Source: Pseudanabaena sp. PCC 7367
Lineage (GTDB): Bacteria; Cyanobacteriota; Cyanobacteriia; Pseudanabaenales; Pseudanabaenaceae
Assembly (NCBI RefSeq): GCF_000317065.1
Contig: NC_019701.1
Location: forward strand, 434,001-498,000
Reading direction: 5' to 3'
DNA length: 64,000 nucleotides
Below, in pieces: positions 24,546-33,153 of this stretch. The position numbers and the translations under genes are program-made. Within the stretch, counting starts at the first letter, position 1. Each line of letters opens with the position of its first letter. The notes below the pieces were generated by a model. It ran no database searches. It had not been told where the DNA came from and worked only from the letters and a program-made list of their open reading frames with translations.

Positions 24546-26699
24546 CTAGAAATTAGCCCGCACCGAGAAATACAAGCCATCATCCTGTAAGTTATTGGTG
24601 GCATTATTAATCTCAATCAGCGGGATGCCATAGTCCACCCGGAAGGTAAATATATCGCTGGGTTGCCACATTAAACCTGATCCGATCCCTACCAGGGTTT
24701 GGCGATCGGGATTGCTAAAGCTTGAATTCCAGATTGTGCCTGCTTCCACAAATGGCAATAACTTCAATACACTCACGCCCTCTTCATTTTTGGCGATCGG
24801 GAATTGAAATTCCACCGAACCTTGCACGCCGCTATCACCACTGAGTTGGTTCTGGCGATAGCCTCTCACTGAAAATGGCCCACCGATGCTATAGCGATTG
24901 ATCGGCAGCAACGAATCACCGGACAATTGCGCACCAACCCGGAAAATAGCCAGAGTATCACGATCGAGTCCCAGGCGCTGCACCCGCAGCACTTGACCAT
25001 TCCAGCTAAAGAATTGGCCGTCGGGAGAATTATCACGGCTGGTTGCACCAAACACATCTACGCCAAAATTAAAGGTGGAGCGCAACGCCCATGCTCCACG
25101 CGGATCGCGGCGAATATAGTCCTGGCCAAGCCTCAGCACCGTAGATTGTGATTTACCATCATCAAATTCTAGACTTTGGAAATTAAACGATCGCCCATCC
25201 AAAAATGAGTTACTCCGCTCGAAGGCCAGACCCAAGCGCAGGGCAAACTCTTCACGCGGGGTGCGTACAAAAGGTTGGCGATAGGTCAGCTCATAGACCG
25301 TAGAATCGGTTTGAATATTCAGCGGCGCGATCGGGGTTTCGGTGACTGGGTTTACGCCCGTAGAAAAACTAAAAGCTACGGTTCCGCCAGAAGGGCTGAC
25401 CGGAATTTGATAGCTGGCGCGATAGGAGTTGGCATCACCAGAACGTTGATAGCTGGCAAAAAATTGATCGCCGATCGTGGAAAGATTGCGATGTTGGAAG
25501 GAAATAGCCCCCTGATAGATACCAGTGGCAGCGTTACCATAGTTATCAAACGAAACACCGATATTGTAGGCTTTGGCTTCGCTATAGCGCACTTCTAGAA
25601 TACTTTGCCCTGGCTGACTACCAGCCTTGAGGTTGGCACGAATATCCTGGATCAATGGATCGGCTTTGAGCAGTTGTAATTCCTGTTCCAGGCGAGCAAA
25701 ATTAAGTGGTTCGGTTACCCCCAGACCCACCCGCGATCGCACATAGCTTTCTCTCAACCGTCCATCGGCACCATCAATGCGGCTCACTTCAATGTTTTCC
25801 AGCTTGCCCTCAATAACTTGAATTAAGATGCTGCCATCATTAATGTCTTGTTCGTTGGGGATAAAGGCGCGAGAGGTGATGTAGTTATTATTTAAATAGA
25901 GCTGAGTGATCTGATCGGCAACCGCTTGCAGCTCGGCCAAACTCACCGATTGCCCCACCAGTGGTTCAGTGAGGGCATCGATCTCTTCCGGTGGGATCAC
26001 TGTATTACCTTCCACCACAATTTCCCTCACCGGAATCAGCGGCGCATCATCGGCCTGTACCAGCAATGAATCAGCAATTTGATTCTGATTTGGTGATCCT
26101 GTCTGTGATGTGTTAGGTGCGATCGCTAGTTCTAACTTATGCGAGGCAGATGTTTCACTATTAGTAGCTATGGGGGCAACTTGCAGCGCTGGATCAATCT
26201 CGATCGTTAAGGTAGAGACTGGTTGATCTATTTGAGGTGCTTGATCAATAGATCTACTTGAAGATATCGCCGCAAGATGAGATGAAGTGTTTGGCTGATT
26301 TGTATTATTAGTAGCATCAAAGCTGTTTGGTGAGGTGAAGCTATTAAGATCGCTTGGCCCAGATAGCTCAGATAGTTCAGATAGTTCAGAGATAGGGGCG
26401 ATCGAGGTGATTGGCACGTCAGCAGTTTTTTCTGGAACTGGTGAAATTTGCTGATCCAACTTACCAGTCTCGCTGGTAATTAAGTAGTTACTTTCTTGAT
26501 TACAAAAAGGGTAGCTGTCTAGCTCGCAGGTGGTCGAGGCTAATTCTGAGGGTGCTAATGATGCTGGATCGATCGGTTCGGCGCTGGTGGGGCTGGTGAT
26601 TACCAAACTCAAAGGGGAGGCAATTAAAGCAGCTAGCCAAATAGACTTACCTGTCAGCACCATTGCGATCGCTGACCGAGATTTTCGATCCTTATTCAC
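24546..26699 (-). CDS. TpsB-type outer membrane secretion pore (ShlB/FhaC family)
   Basis: The 717-residue protein has a hydrophobic signal-like start (SIWLAALIASPLSLVI), a long Ser/Asn/Pro-rich spacer including SELSELSELSG, a POTRA domain beginning around PVREIVVEGNTVIPPEEIDA, and a beta-barrel half with the VRGY motif (SIGGPFSVRGYRQNQLSGDS) typical of the Omp85/TpsB superfamily. It ends in an aromatic residue (SVRANF), as outer membrane barrels do. In two-partner secretion the pore exports one large adhesin or haemolysin-like TpsA protein; none is adjacent here. The spacer is much longer than in classical FhaC. Confidence 0.88.
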   Translation of the reverse strand: MNKDRKSRSAIAMVLTGKSIWLAALIASPLSLVITSPTSAEPIDPASLAPSELASTTCELDSYPFCNQESNYLITSETGKLDQQISPVPEKTADVPITSIAPISELSELSELSGPSDLNSFTSPNSFDATNNTNQPNTSSHLAAISSSRSIDQAPQIDQPVSTLTIEIDPALQVAPIATNSETSASHKLELAIAPNTSQTGSPNQNQIADSLLVQADDAPLIPVREIVVEGNTVIPPEEIDALTEPLVGQSVSLAELQAVADQITQLYLNNNYITSRAFIPNEQDINDGSILIQVIEGKLENIEVSRIDGADGRLRESYVRSRVGLGVTEPLNFARLEQELQLLKADPLIQDIRANLKAGSQPGQSILEVRYSEAKAYNIGVSFDNYGNAATGIYQGAISFQHRNLSTIGDQFFASYQRSGDANSYRASYQIPVSPSGGTVAFSFSTGVNPVTETPIAPLNIQTDSTVYELTYRQPFVRTPREEFALRLGLAFERSNSFLDGRSFNFQSLEFDDGKSQSTVLRLGQDYIRRDPRGAWALRSTFNFGVDVFGATSRDNSPDGQFFSWNGQVLRVQRLGLDRDTLAIFRVGAQLSGDSLLPINRYSIGGPFSVRGYRQNQLSGDSGVQGSVEFQFPIAKNEEGVSVLKLLPFVEAGTIWNSSFSNPDRQTLVGIGSGLMWQPSDIFTFRVDYGIPLIEINNATNNLQDDGLYFSVRANF

Positions 26700-27074
26700 A
26701 CCAACGCCCTCACATCAAGAATTAAGCAAAGTTGGGAAACTTCTCACCAAAATAAGCAATCGAAATCCAGGTTGCCCCAGAATTATTGCTTCAAATCTGC
26801 TAGCCACCAGGCAGATATCATACCCTAACTCAATTTTTGCATCAAACTATTGTTCTTTAAATGATTTTTTAGGCAATTTTAAGTGCCTGCAATCGCCGCA
26901 AAGCTGCTAAGAACTTCAAGATCGCCACCATTTTTGCTTAGTTCATTAACCAGAATTAGCAATAGCTTAAATATTAAACTAATTAAAATTAAAACTTAGC
27001 CCAAACTGGGTACAGACGTAAACAGCAGATTTGCCAGGTTTTAGCTGTTCTTCTAGCGGGATTTGACCAAAGGC
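26700..27074. other. gap upstream of the TpsB gene
   Basis: No gene is supported in these 375 bases; a forward frame entering from inside the TpsB gene is a shadow. It should carry the TpsB promoter. Confidence 0.5.
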
Positions 27075-28403
27075 TTAATCCTTCAAGATCAAGTAATACA
27101 ACTCACCGTCAGTATTCACCAGACCTGCTCGATCCTTAGCTAACGATCCCGTACCCATGAAAATATCAACCCGACCCGCACCCTTGATCGCACTACCTGT
27201 GTCCTGATCAAGCACTAGCCGCGACACTGGTTTAAATTCAAATTGATCCTCAAAGGCCACCGTGCTATCCACCCCAGGTACTTGCATCGGTAAATTAGTC
27301 CGCAGTAAGGCGATCGCCCCCGGTGGCATGATTGATTTATCGGTAGCGATCGATCGCTCCGCCGTGACTGGCACACCCAGGCTGCCAGTGGCAGGGCTAC
27401 CGTTGGTGGCGCGGAAAAATACAAAACTCTGGTTCCGTTGCAAATAGGATTTGAGTTCTTGGGGATGAGCCGCAAAATAATTAATCAAAGCCTGAAGGGT
27501 CACATCCTCTAGCTTCATCTTGCCATCCTTAACCAGTTCCGCCCCCACCGAGGTGTATTTGTGGTTGGTTTTGCCAGCATAGCCCACACTCATCACGCTG
27601 CCATCGGGCAATTGCAATCGAGCTGAGCCTTGCACATGGATCAAAAAAGCCTGGAACCGATCGCTGAGCCAGGCCAATTCCTGCCCCTTGAGCAGATCGC
27701 CATTTTCCAGTTGAGCCCTGGTGGGGTGAGGACTGCGCCAGCTTCTAAAACCTGGTGGCAATGAATAAATGGGATATTTAAACACATTTGTGCGTACCCG
27801 ACTGGCCGGATATACCGCTTCGTAATAGCCAGTAAAATGCACTGTGCCGCGTTGATCCAGACCCACAGACTTATAAAAATCATATTCCCTGGCGATCGCC
27901 ACACTCAAAGCTTCGGCGGTGGGAACAGTTTGGACTAGTTGCTTGAGCCGCAGCAAACTTCGTTCTACTTGATTGCGGCTGATCCCAGCCACCGGATATT
28001 TTTGGGCAGCGCTGTTGGTGCGGATATAGCGCAGACTATGGTCGATCGATTGAATTAACTGTTGGCGATCTTGCATCACCAGATCATCCACAATCAGGGG
28101 CGCAAGCTGACTGGGATTGGCCAGTTTTACTTTAGCGACTCCGTGGTCTGATTCAATGATCTCGCCTTGGGGCTGTACCTGATTAGGATCAAAAACATCG
28201 GAGGTGGCTTTGGCTGGGAGATTAATGCTTAAGGCTCCTAGTGAAACCAGGCAGGTGATCGCCACTGAGAGCCAATTAGAGCCTGTTAATCTTTTAAATC
28301 CATAGGCAAATTGCGATCGCCGATCGCCCTGCTGTTTTGCGTTTAAATTCTGCAAATCCCTGATCCTAATATTCCTACTATTCCTCATGTCTTGATTATT
28401 CAT
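27075..28403 (-). CDS. mltA: membrane-bound lytic murein transglycosylase A
   Basis: MltA cleaves peptidoglycan glycan strands to 1,6-anhydro ends. The MltA domain is clear: GTVHFTGYYEAVYPASRVRT, FKYPIYSLPPGF, LAWLSDRFQAFLIHVQGSAR and GKTNHKYTSVGAELVKDGKM, and the C-terminal 3D domain has the conserved aspartates in DTGSAIKGAGRVDIFMGTG. An N-terminal hydrophobic segment (about residues 45-65) serves as signal or anchor. A small upstream frame ends in an ATGA overlap with this start. The 442-residue length is normal for cyanobacterial members. Confidence 0.92.
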   Translation of the reverse strand: MNNQDMRNSRNIRIRDLQNLNAKQQGDRRSQFAYGFKRLTGSNWLSVAITCLVSLGALSINLPAKATSDVFDPNQVQPQGEIIESDHGVAKVKLANPSQLAPLIVDDLVMQDRQQLIQSIDHSLRYIRTNSAAQKYPVAGISRNQVERSLLRLKQLVQTVPTAEALSVAIAREYDFYKSVGLDQRGTVHFTGYYEAVYPASRVRTNVFKYPIYSLPPGFRSWRSPHPTRAQLENGDLLKGQELAWLSDRFQAFLIHVQGSARLQLPDGSVMSVGYAGKTNHKYTSVGAELVKDGKMKLEDVTLQALINYFAAHPQELKSYLQRNQSFVFFRATNGSPATGSLGVPVTAERSIATDKSIMPPGAIALLRTNLPMQVPGVDSTVAFEDQFEFKPVSRLVLDQDTGSAIKGAGRVDIFMGTGSLAKDRAGLVNTDGELYYLILKD

Positions 28404-28600
28404 CGTTGCTTACTAGTTGACCGCTTGACCAAATATTGAGCGCATATTAACAGAGCTAAACTAAAGAAGATGACTCCGATCGCTGTAAATAATCGCCGTA
28501 AATATATGCCAATCGGGATGGTTATAGTGGTTATCTCGATCAATGTTGCTGAGTCAAAGCGCCTTGGCTTGGGAGCAACAAGATAATGTACATAGTCCAA
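28400..28600 (-). CDS. possible small single-pass membrane protein overlapping mltA
   Basis: A 66-codon frame ends with TGA inside an ATGA that also holds the mltA start, a layout typical of translational coupling. The product has one good membrane helix (LFTAIGVIFFSLALLICAQYL) followed by basic residues (VKRSTSKQR). Against it, the only available starts are TTG or other rare codons and no ribosome site is visible. It may be a real upstream partner or chance. Confidence 0.35.
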   Translation of the reverse strand: MDYVHYLVAPKPRRFDSATLIEITTITIPIGIYLRRLFTAIGVIFFSLALLICAQYLVKRSTSKQR

Positions 28601-28688
28601 CTCGATCGCTCAAGGTATCTTGTCCTTTCTTAGTTATCTTTCTTTAGCGTTGAAAGTTCCTGACGTTAGCAGCATTAGTTTTGTTCAT

Positions 28689-28714
28689 GGTTATATTTGA
28701 TGGTTATATTTGAT
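28689..28714. repeat. 13-bp perfect tandem repeat
   Basis: GGTTATATTTGAT occurs at 28689-28701 and 28702-28714, in the gap between the small membrane frame and the glycosyltransferase pair. Confidence 0.8.
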
Positions 28715-28746
28715 CGTGATACTTAGCACTGCATTTAGCGATCGCC

Positions 28747-29487
28747 TCACTCATGTACCGAATCTAGATCAAGATTTAAATTTAGCTGCCGCTGACACCA
28801 ATCCACCAACTCTACCTGCTCTGGCAAAAGGTCTATTTTGCGCATTTCCTGGCAAATGGTCAAGACATCGGCTTCGTGGTCAATGTCACCAATCGGGGGC
28901 AGTTTAATTACGATCATTGGTAGTAGTTGCCGCAAAAATACATTTGTGGTTTTGGCAGAGCTATAGGGCGTATTTACCCAGGCCGATGTGGGAATATTAC
29001 TCTGACTACCAAACAGGGCATAGCCACCATCATGGGTGGGGCAAATCACACTTTTTTTAGCATTGATCCCAGTAGCAGCACTAACTAGTAACTGAGCCGT
29101 GAGTTGAGGTGAATCTGCACCAATTAAAATTACGCGCTGATGGTTTGCTCGCAAAGCCCGATAAACCCGATCCAAACGTTGACCCAGGTTCCCCGCGCCA
29201 GTATGTAGGCGTGAGAAATTCTGCCACAGCGGATGATCCAAGGCTTCGGCTTCGGCGATCGCCCAGTAGGGAATTATTTCGCTGGGTTGATTTTGGGTTT
29301 GTAGCTGTGCTTGCTTGGCTACGGCAGCGATCGCCCTGATGCACAATAAAAATAATTCCTCTGCTTTCTCTTGCCCCAAAGTAGCTGCTAATCGGGTTTT
29401 GACTGGGGATAGGCCAGGGGTTTTGACAAAGATCGCTAGGGCAGTAGGATTGTCTGTATCTCCGTAATCTAACTGAGCAATTTGCAT
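28747..29487 (-). CDS. DUF2064/TIGR04282-type glycosyltransferase
   Basis: The start ALAIFVKTPGLSPVKTRLAA, the segment RVILIGADSPQLTAQLLVSA and PTHDGGYALFGSQSN are those of the GT-A-fold nucleotidyl/glycosyl transferase family TIGR04282, often annotated as associated with arsenosugar synthesis. It lies 42 bases downstream of a TIGR04283-type partner on the same strand, the usual pairing. Its donor and acceptor are not established. The product is 246 residues, full length. Confidence 0.85.
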   Translation of the reverse strand: MQIAQLDYGDTDNPTALAIFVKTPGLSPVKTRLAATLGQEKAEELFLLCIRAIAAVAKQAQLQTQNQPSEIIPYWAIAEAEALDHPLWQNFSRLHTGAGNLGQRLDRVYRALRANHQRVILIGADSPQLTAQLLVSAATGINAKKSVICPTHDGGYALFGSQSNIPTSAWVNTPYSSAKTTNVFLRQLLPMIVIKLPPIGDIDHEADVLTICQEMRKIDLLPEQVELVDWCQRQLNLNLDLDSVHE

Positions 29488-29529
29488 ATGTATCTTTGGT
29501 CTAGAGCCTGAGCAAGAAATTAAGCGATT

Positions 29530-30195
29530 TTATTCTAGCTTGTGCAGTTTGAGTTGGATTGCGATTAACTTTAGCCATTCTGGCATGGCCTGCCTCAGCC
29601 ACAGGTATTGATATTTAAGCGTAATCTGCAGCCAGCCCCGATCGCGGTATTTCCTGGCACTGGTATAAAGCAGCGCATTGGTACATTTGAGCTGGATGCC
29701 CAACTGTCGCGATCGCCACCCAAATAAATGATCCTCGCCATAGGCAACGTCTTCAGGATAGCCGCCAATTTTGGTAAATAAGGCCTTGCTAATGCAAAAG
29801 CCCTGATCGCCGAAGGGCACACCGAGCCAGTGCGATCGCCAATTGGCTCCCCAGGCATTTAATTTAGTTAACTCTGGGCCATCGCCCCAAAAAGCCAGAT
29901 TAAAATAATGCAATGCATCAGGAGCTTGTTGAATTGAATTGGCCAGGGCGATCGTAGTATTTTGATCAATGCGGCTGTCGGCATGGAGAAACCAGATATA
30001 ATCATTGCTGGCCTTTGCTGCGCCAAGGTTTAGGCTTTTGGCGCGACTCCCTTCGGCAGAGATAATTATTTCTGCATTCAAAGATAATTTGTCAATATCC
30101 GTCAGCAGTGTTTCTAAAGCCTGCTCATTATTAGCTTTTGGGATCACAATGCTAATGTTTTCAAAACTGACGCGATCGCTTAGGTCTGTAAGCAT
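29530..30195 (-). CDS. TIGR04283-type family 2 glycosyltransferase
   Basis: A short GT2 enzyme: ISIVIPKANNEQALETLL, the sugar-nucleotide region IIISAEGSRAKSLNLGAAKA, the DxD-like IWFLHADSRID, then PFGDQGFCISKALFTKIGGY and YGEDHLFGWRSRQLG. These match the TIGR04283 family, which pairs with the downstream TIGR04282 gene. I use the ATG at 30195 because the family starts close to ISIVIP; an in-frame ATG at 30249 would add 18 hydrophobic residues. The arsenosugar label is by family name only; no radical-SAM ArsS gene is nearby. Confidence 0.83.
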   Translation of the reverse strand: MLTDLSDRVSFENISIVIPKANNEQALETLLTDIDKLSLNAEIIISAEGSRAKSLNLGAAKASNDYIWFLHADSRIDQNTTIALANSIQQAPDALHYFNLAFWGDGPELTKLNAWGANWRSHWLGVPFGDQGFCISKALFTKIGGYPEDVAYGEDHLFGWRSRQLGIQLKCTNALLYTSARKYRDRGWLQITLKYQYLWLRQAMPEWLKLIAIQLKLHKLE

Positions 30196-30334
30196 AAGGA
30201 GAGCAACATTTAAACGTAGAACAAATACAAACGATTCGATCGATCGCATTTTGTCGTAAAACTTACTTATTAAAGCTTCACCATCCGAACCCCATCAGAA
30301 AAGCTAAAATCAAATAAAGCGGTAGGAAAATCAA

Positions 30335-30628
30335 ATGTTTATGGAAGCCTTCGATCCAAATTCACCTCAATGGGCCGAGTCTGCCACCCACTCTAATAGT
30401 TTTCGTTGTCCCACCTGTAATAATGGCCCCGATCTGGCCGATGCAGTGTGGATCAATCGCCGATCGCCAGTTTATACCGAAAACCACCGCAAGAAATGGC
30501 AAGAGTTCTACCACTGTGAATGTGGTTGTGTCTGGTGGGCTTGGAGTAATGAGCGCCCTAAAACTGAGTATTCTGGTCGGGAGCCGATCGCCGAAGATGG
30601 TGGCCTGCCGCCTTCTAGCTTGTTTTAA
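30335..30628 (+). CDS. zinc-ribbon-like small protein
   Basis: A 97-residue soluble protein with two cysteine groups: FRCPTCNNGPDLADAVW (CxxC) and YHCECGCVWWAWSNERP (CxCxC). These could bind one zinc or an Fe-S cluster. The remainder is polar with a Pro-rich end. I know it only as a conserved cyanobacterial hypothetical type. It is followed 66 bases later by the OsmC gene, with a possible shared transcript. Confidence 0.65.
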   Translation: MFMEAFDPNSPQWAESATHSNSFRCPTCNNGPDLADAVWINRRSPVYTENHRKKWQEFYHCECGCVWWAWSNERPKTEYSGREPIAEDGGLPPSSLF

Positions 30629-30647
30629 TTAATCAGTATTAATCAGT
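30628..30647. repeat. 10-bp tandem repeat
   Basis: ATTAATCAGT occurs at 30628-30637 and 30638-30647, starting at the last base of the zinc-ribbon gene's stop codon. Confidence 0.7.
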
Positions 30648-30694
30648 ACACACAAATCGATCATCGATTGTAACTACTCACCATATAAGTATCC

Positions 30695-31189
30695 ATGACA
30701 GCTAAGCATAACGAACATAACTATGCAGTGGAGGTAGATTGGATTGGCAATTTGGGACAGGGCACAGCCAACTACAAAGCCTATAGCCGTGAGCATGAAA
30801 TTAAAGTAATTGGTAAACCAGTGATTTCTGGCTCTGCCGATCCTAGTTTCCGAGGCGATCGAGAGCTATATAGCCCCGAAGAGATGTTAGTTGCCTCGCT
30901 CTCAGCCTGTCATATGCTCTGGTATTTGCATTTGTGCGCCGATGCTGGGATTGTCGTGGTCGATTATCACGATCGCACCACTGGTTTAATGATTGAAGAA
31001 AAAGATGGCAGTGGCCATTTTCAGCAGGTGAGCTTGCAACCCCAGGTGAAAATCGCTAAGCCTGAAAATATTGCTAGGGCGATCGAGCTGCATGACCACG
31101 CTCATGCCAAGTGTTTTATTGCTAACTCAGTGAATTTTGCAGTTACTCATCAGCCCACCATTACTGCCCAATCAATTGAGCCAACCTAA
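30695..31189 (+). CDS. OsmC-family peroxidase-like protein
   Basis: The fold is marked by VISGSADPSFRGDRELYSPE and the first active cysteine in SLSACHMLWYLHL (Cys72), with the second in HAKCFIANSVNF (Cys140). Both redox cysteines of OsmC/Ohr-type proteins are thus kept, so thiol-dependent hydroperoxide reduction is likely. The closest layout is the OsmC/YhfA-type rather than Ohr, but subgroup is uncertain. Cytoplasmic, 164 residues. Confidence 0.88.
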   Translation: MTAKHNEHNYAVEVDWIGNLGQGTANYKAYSREHEIKVIGKPVISGSADPSFRGDRELYSPEEMLVASLSACHMLWYLHLCADAGIVVVDYHDRTTGLMIEEKDGSGHFQQVSLQPQVKIAKPENIARAIELHDHAHAKCFIANSVNFAVTHQPTITAQSIEPT

Positions 31190-31249
31190 GTAAAACCAGT
31201 TTTCAATAATCCTGTAGAGACTACTCAAGATTTTTGCGCCCATCTTTGC

Positions 31250-32320
31250 TTAGCTACCTGGTTCTTCATAGCTGTCTTCGATCTCGCCCAACTCATCTAA
31301 ATTGTGGCTGAGATTAGCGATCGCCAGCGATCCCCAGCGCCAGGCGAACACCTTGGTAAACTCTGCCCCCAGGAATAAAATCTGAGCCGAATAATAAACC
31401 CAAACCAGCACCACCGCCAGCGATCCAGCCGCCCCATAAACGGAAGTAAAGCTGCTGTGTTGGATATATAAACTGAATAAAAACTTACCCAGTGTAAACA
31501 GAATTGAAGTAAGGGCTGCACCAATCCAAACATCACTCCACTTGATTTTGACATCAGGAATATATTTATAGGTGACGGCAAATAATAACGTTGCCAAGCC
31601 ATAGGAAACCATGAAGTTAATTAATTCCAGACTTACTTCTAGCCACCACAGCGATTCACCAAAAATAGCATTTTCCACATAAAAACTAACTGTTCTCATC
31701 ACTGCGTGGAGCGTGAGTGAAGCAATAATCACAAAGGACAGGCCAATTACAACCAAAAATGAATAGAACCTTTTGAGCAAAATTGAAGTAACCATGCCGC
31801 GACTCTTGGGAGTTACTTTCCAGATCGAGTTGAGCGAGTCTTGCAATTGGGCAAACATCCCCGTAGCAGCGATCACTAGCACCAGTAAACTGCTCAGTGC
31901 TGGCCTTGAGCCAGACAACATATTAGTTTGATTAGCATTTTTGAGCGCGGTTTCTACAAATTGGGCTCCCTTATTCCCCACCAATCCCTGGATATAGCCC
32001 ACGATCTGTCCTTTGGCAGCCTCTTCGCCAAACAACGACCCGGCAATGGCGATCGCAATAATTAGCATTGGCGTAATCGAGAACATGGCATAGTAGGCCA
32101 GGGCAGCGGCTTTCTGAGCCGCTTTGTCCCGGTTCCATTCTGCACAAACTTCCCGCACCGCGATCCCACAGTTAGCGGCGATCGAAATCAAAATCCGCAC
32201 TGGTGATAAATCAATCCCGGCCAGAATCTCTTGGATGCGCTTCCATTTGCGTACCACACCCTTGACAATGCGCTTACCAGGTTTGGGCTGAATTTTAAGT
32301 TTTCTGGCTGAAGGCTTCAC
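31250..32320 (-). CDS. YihY/BrkB-family integral membrane protein
   Basis: Six hydrophobic segments and the family text KAAALAYYAMFSITPMLIIA, GMFAQLQDSLNSIWKV, RFYSFLVVIGLSFVII, FAVTYKYIPDVKIKW and SVYGAAGSLAVVLVWVYYSA identify YihY/BrkB. The family was once called RNase BN; its real role is unknown, perhaps in envelope or transport. The start is GTG at 32320, and the long basic N terminus (RKLKIQPKPGKRIVKGVVRK) precedes the membrane part. It stands alone, with an 833-base gap upstream. Confidence 0.9.
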   Translation of the reverse strand: MKPSARKLKIQPKPGKRIVKGVVRKWKRIQEILAGIDLSPVRILISIAANCGIAVREVCAEWNRDKAAQKAAALAYYAMFSITPMLIIAIAIAGSLFGEEAAKGQIVGYIQGLVGNKGAQFVETALKNANQTNMLSGSRPALSSLLVLVIAATGMFAQLQDSLNSIWKVTPKSRGMVTSILLKRFYSFLVVIGLSFVIIASLTLHAVMRTVSFYVENAIFGESLWWLEVSLELINFMVSYGLATLLFAVTYKYIPDVKIKWSDVWIGAALTSILFTLGKFLFSLYIQHSSFTSVYGAAGSLAVVLVWVYYSAQILFLGAEFTKVFAWRWGSLAIANLSHNLDELGEIEDSYEEPGS

Positions 32321-33153
32321 AATACTCTTAGTCCAATGCGGTTTAAGTCTTCTAATTCTTTTAAGTTGTTAGGTTCAATTTAAATTTGCGTGCAAAGATT
32401 GTTGTAGGCAGAATCAGGAGTTAGTGATGTCAAGTTTTTTTAATATCTGCGGCTAATTGTCTAGAGATGCGATCGTAGCTATAGGCCACTCTTCACCCAT
32501 ATAGAAATCTAGAAACAATCACCTTAGTCGAGCGCAACTAACTAACTACCCAACTATTATTGGTGCAGCGATCGCGTTTATAGGGCTTGCTTGTGCCGAT
32601 ATTTCGATCGTCACGTTGGCCAAATATCTAGCTCGACTGCTAACCTGGGTTTGCGATTAGAAATGTTTAAGAGCCTCTGATATCTTTACCTAGTGCTTTT
32701 TAAAGCTAGCTATTATGCAAGTTTGGTCTTAATCAGCAATATTAATATTAGTAACTCAATGATCGATCCCTTCGCCAAAAAGATTGCTAGAAGTTTCACT
32801 AGTAATGATTAGGGTATATATATGCGGCACCTCCTGCAACTTTGGATAGCCCAATGCTTTGAAATAAGTGCTTTGAAATAAATACTTAAGTTGCTTTATA
32901 ACTTGATATACGGGAAAGGCTACTTCAAGCGTAAGCCAAGCAGCTTAGCTCATAAACCAGGGGTTCGATCGCCAGGAGTTAAGCAATTTTGCAAAACCAC
33001 CCTAAAACATAGACCAAATCTGATTTAGTCTGATTAAGTAATCTCATCATAGTCCTCTGCCTTCAATTAAACAAAAGCCCTGGGGCAGATAGAACAATGG
33101 GCCTACCTCGAAAAAGTGGGCAGAGCAACTAGTTCAATTAATCGACTACCAGC
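32321..33153. other. 833-base gap with a 14-bp-period repeat
   Basis: This is the longest gene-free stretch in the window. No frame or structured RNA could be recognised. TGCTTTGAAATAA occurs at 32855-32867 and 32869-32881, 14 bases apart. The gap separates two reverse genes, so it should hold the promoter of the YihY gene and the end of nothing obvious. A small RNA is possible but unproven. Confidence 0.5.

Noticed and set aside
26530-26910. A 126-codon forward frame at the start of the TpsB gene
   Set aside because: It is antisense to the signal and spacer region and has no recognisable domain.
32321-33153. A structured RNA such as 6S or tmRNA in the long gap
   Set aside because: No tRNA-like ends, no recognisable conserved core and no long stem could be seen by eye.
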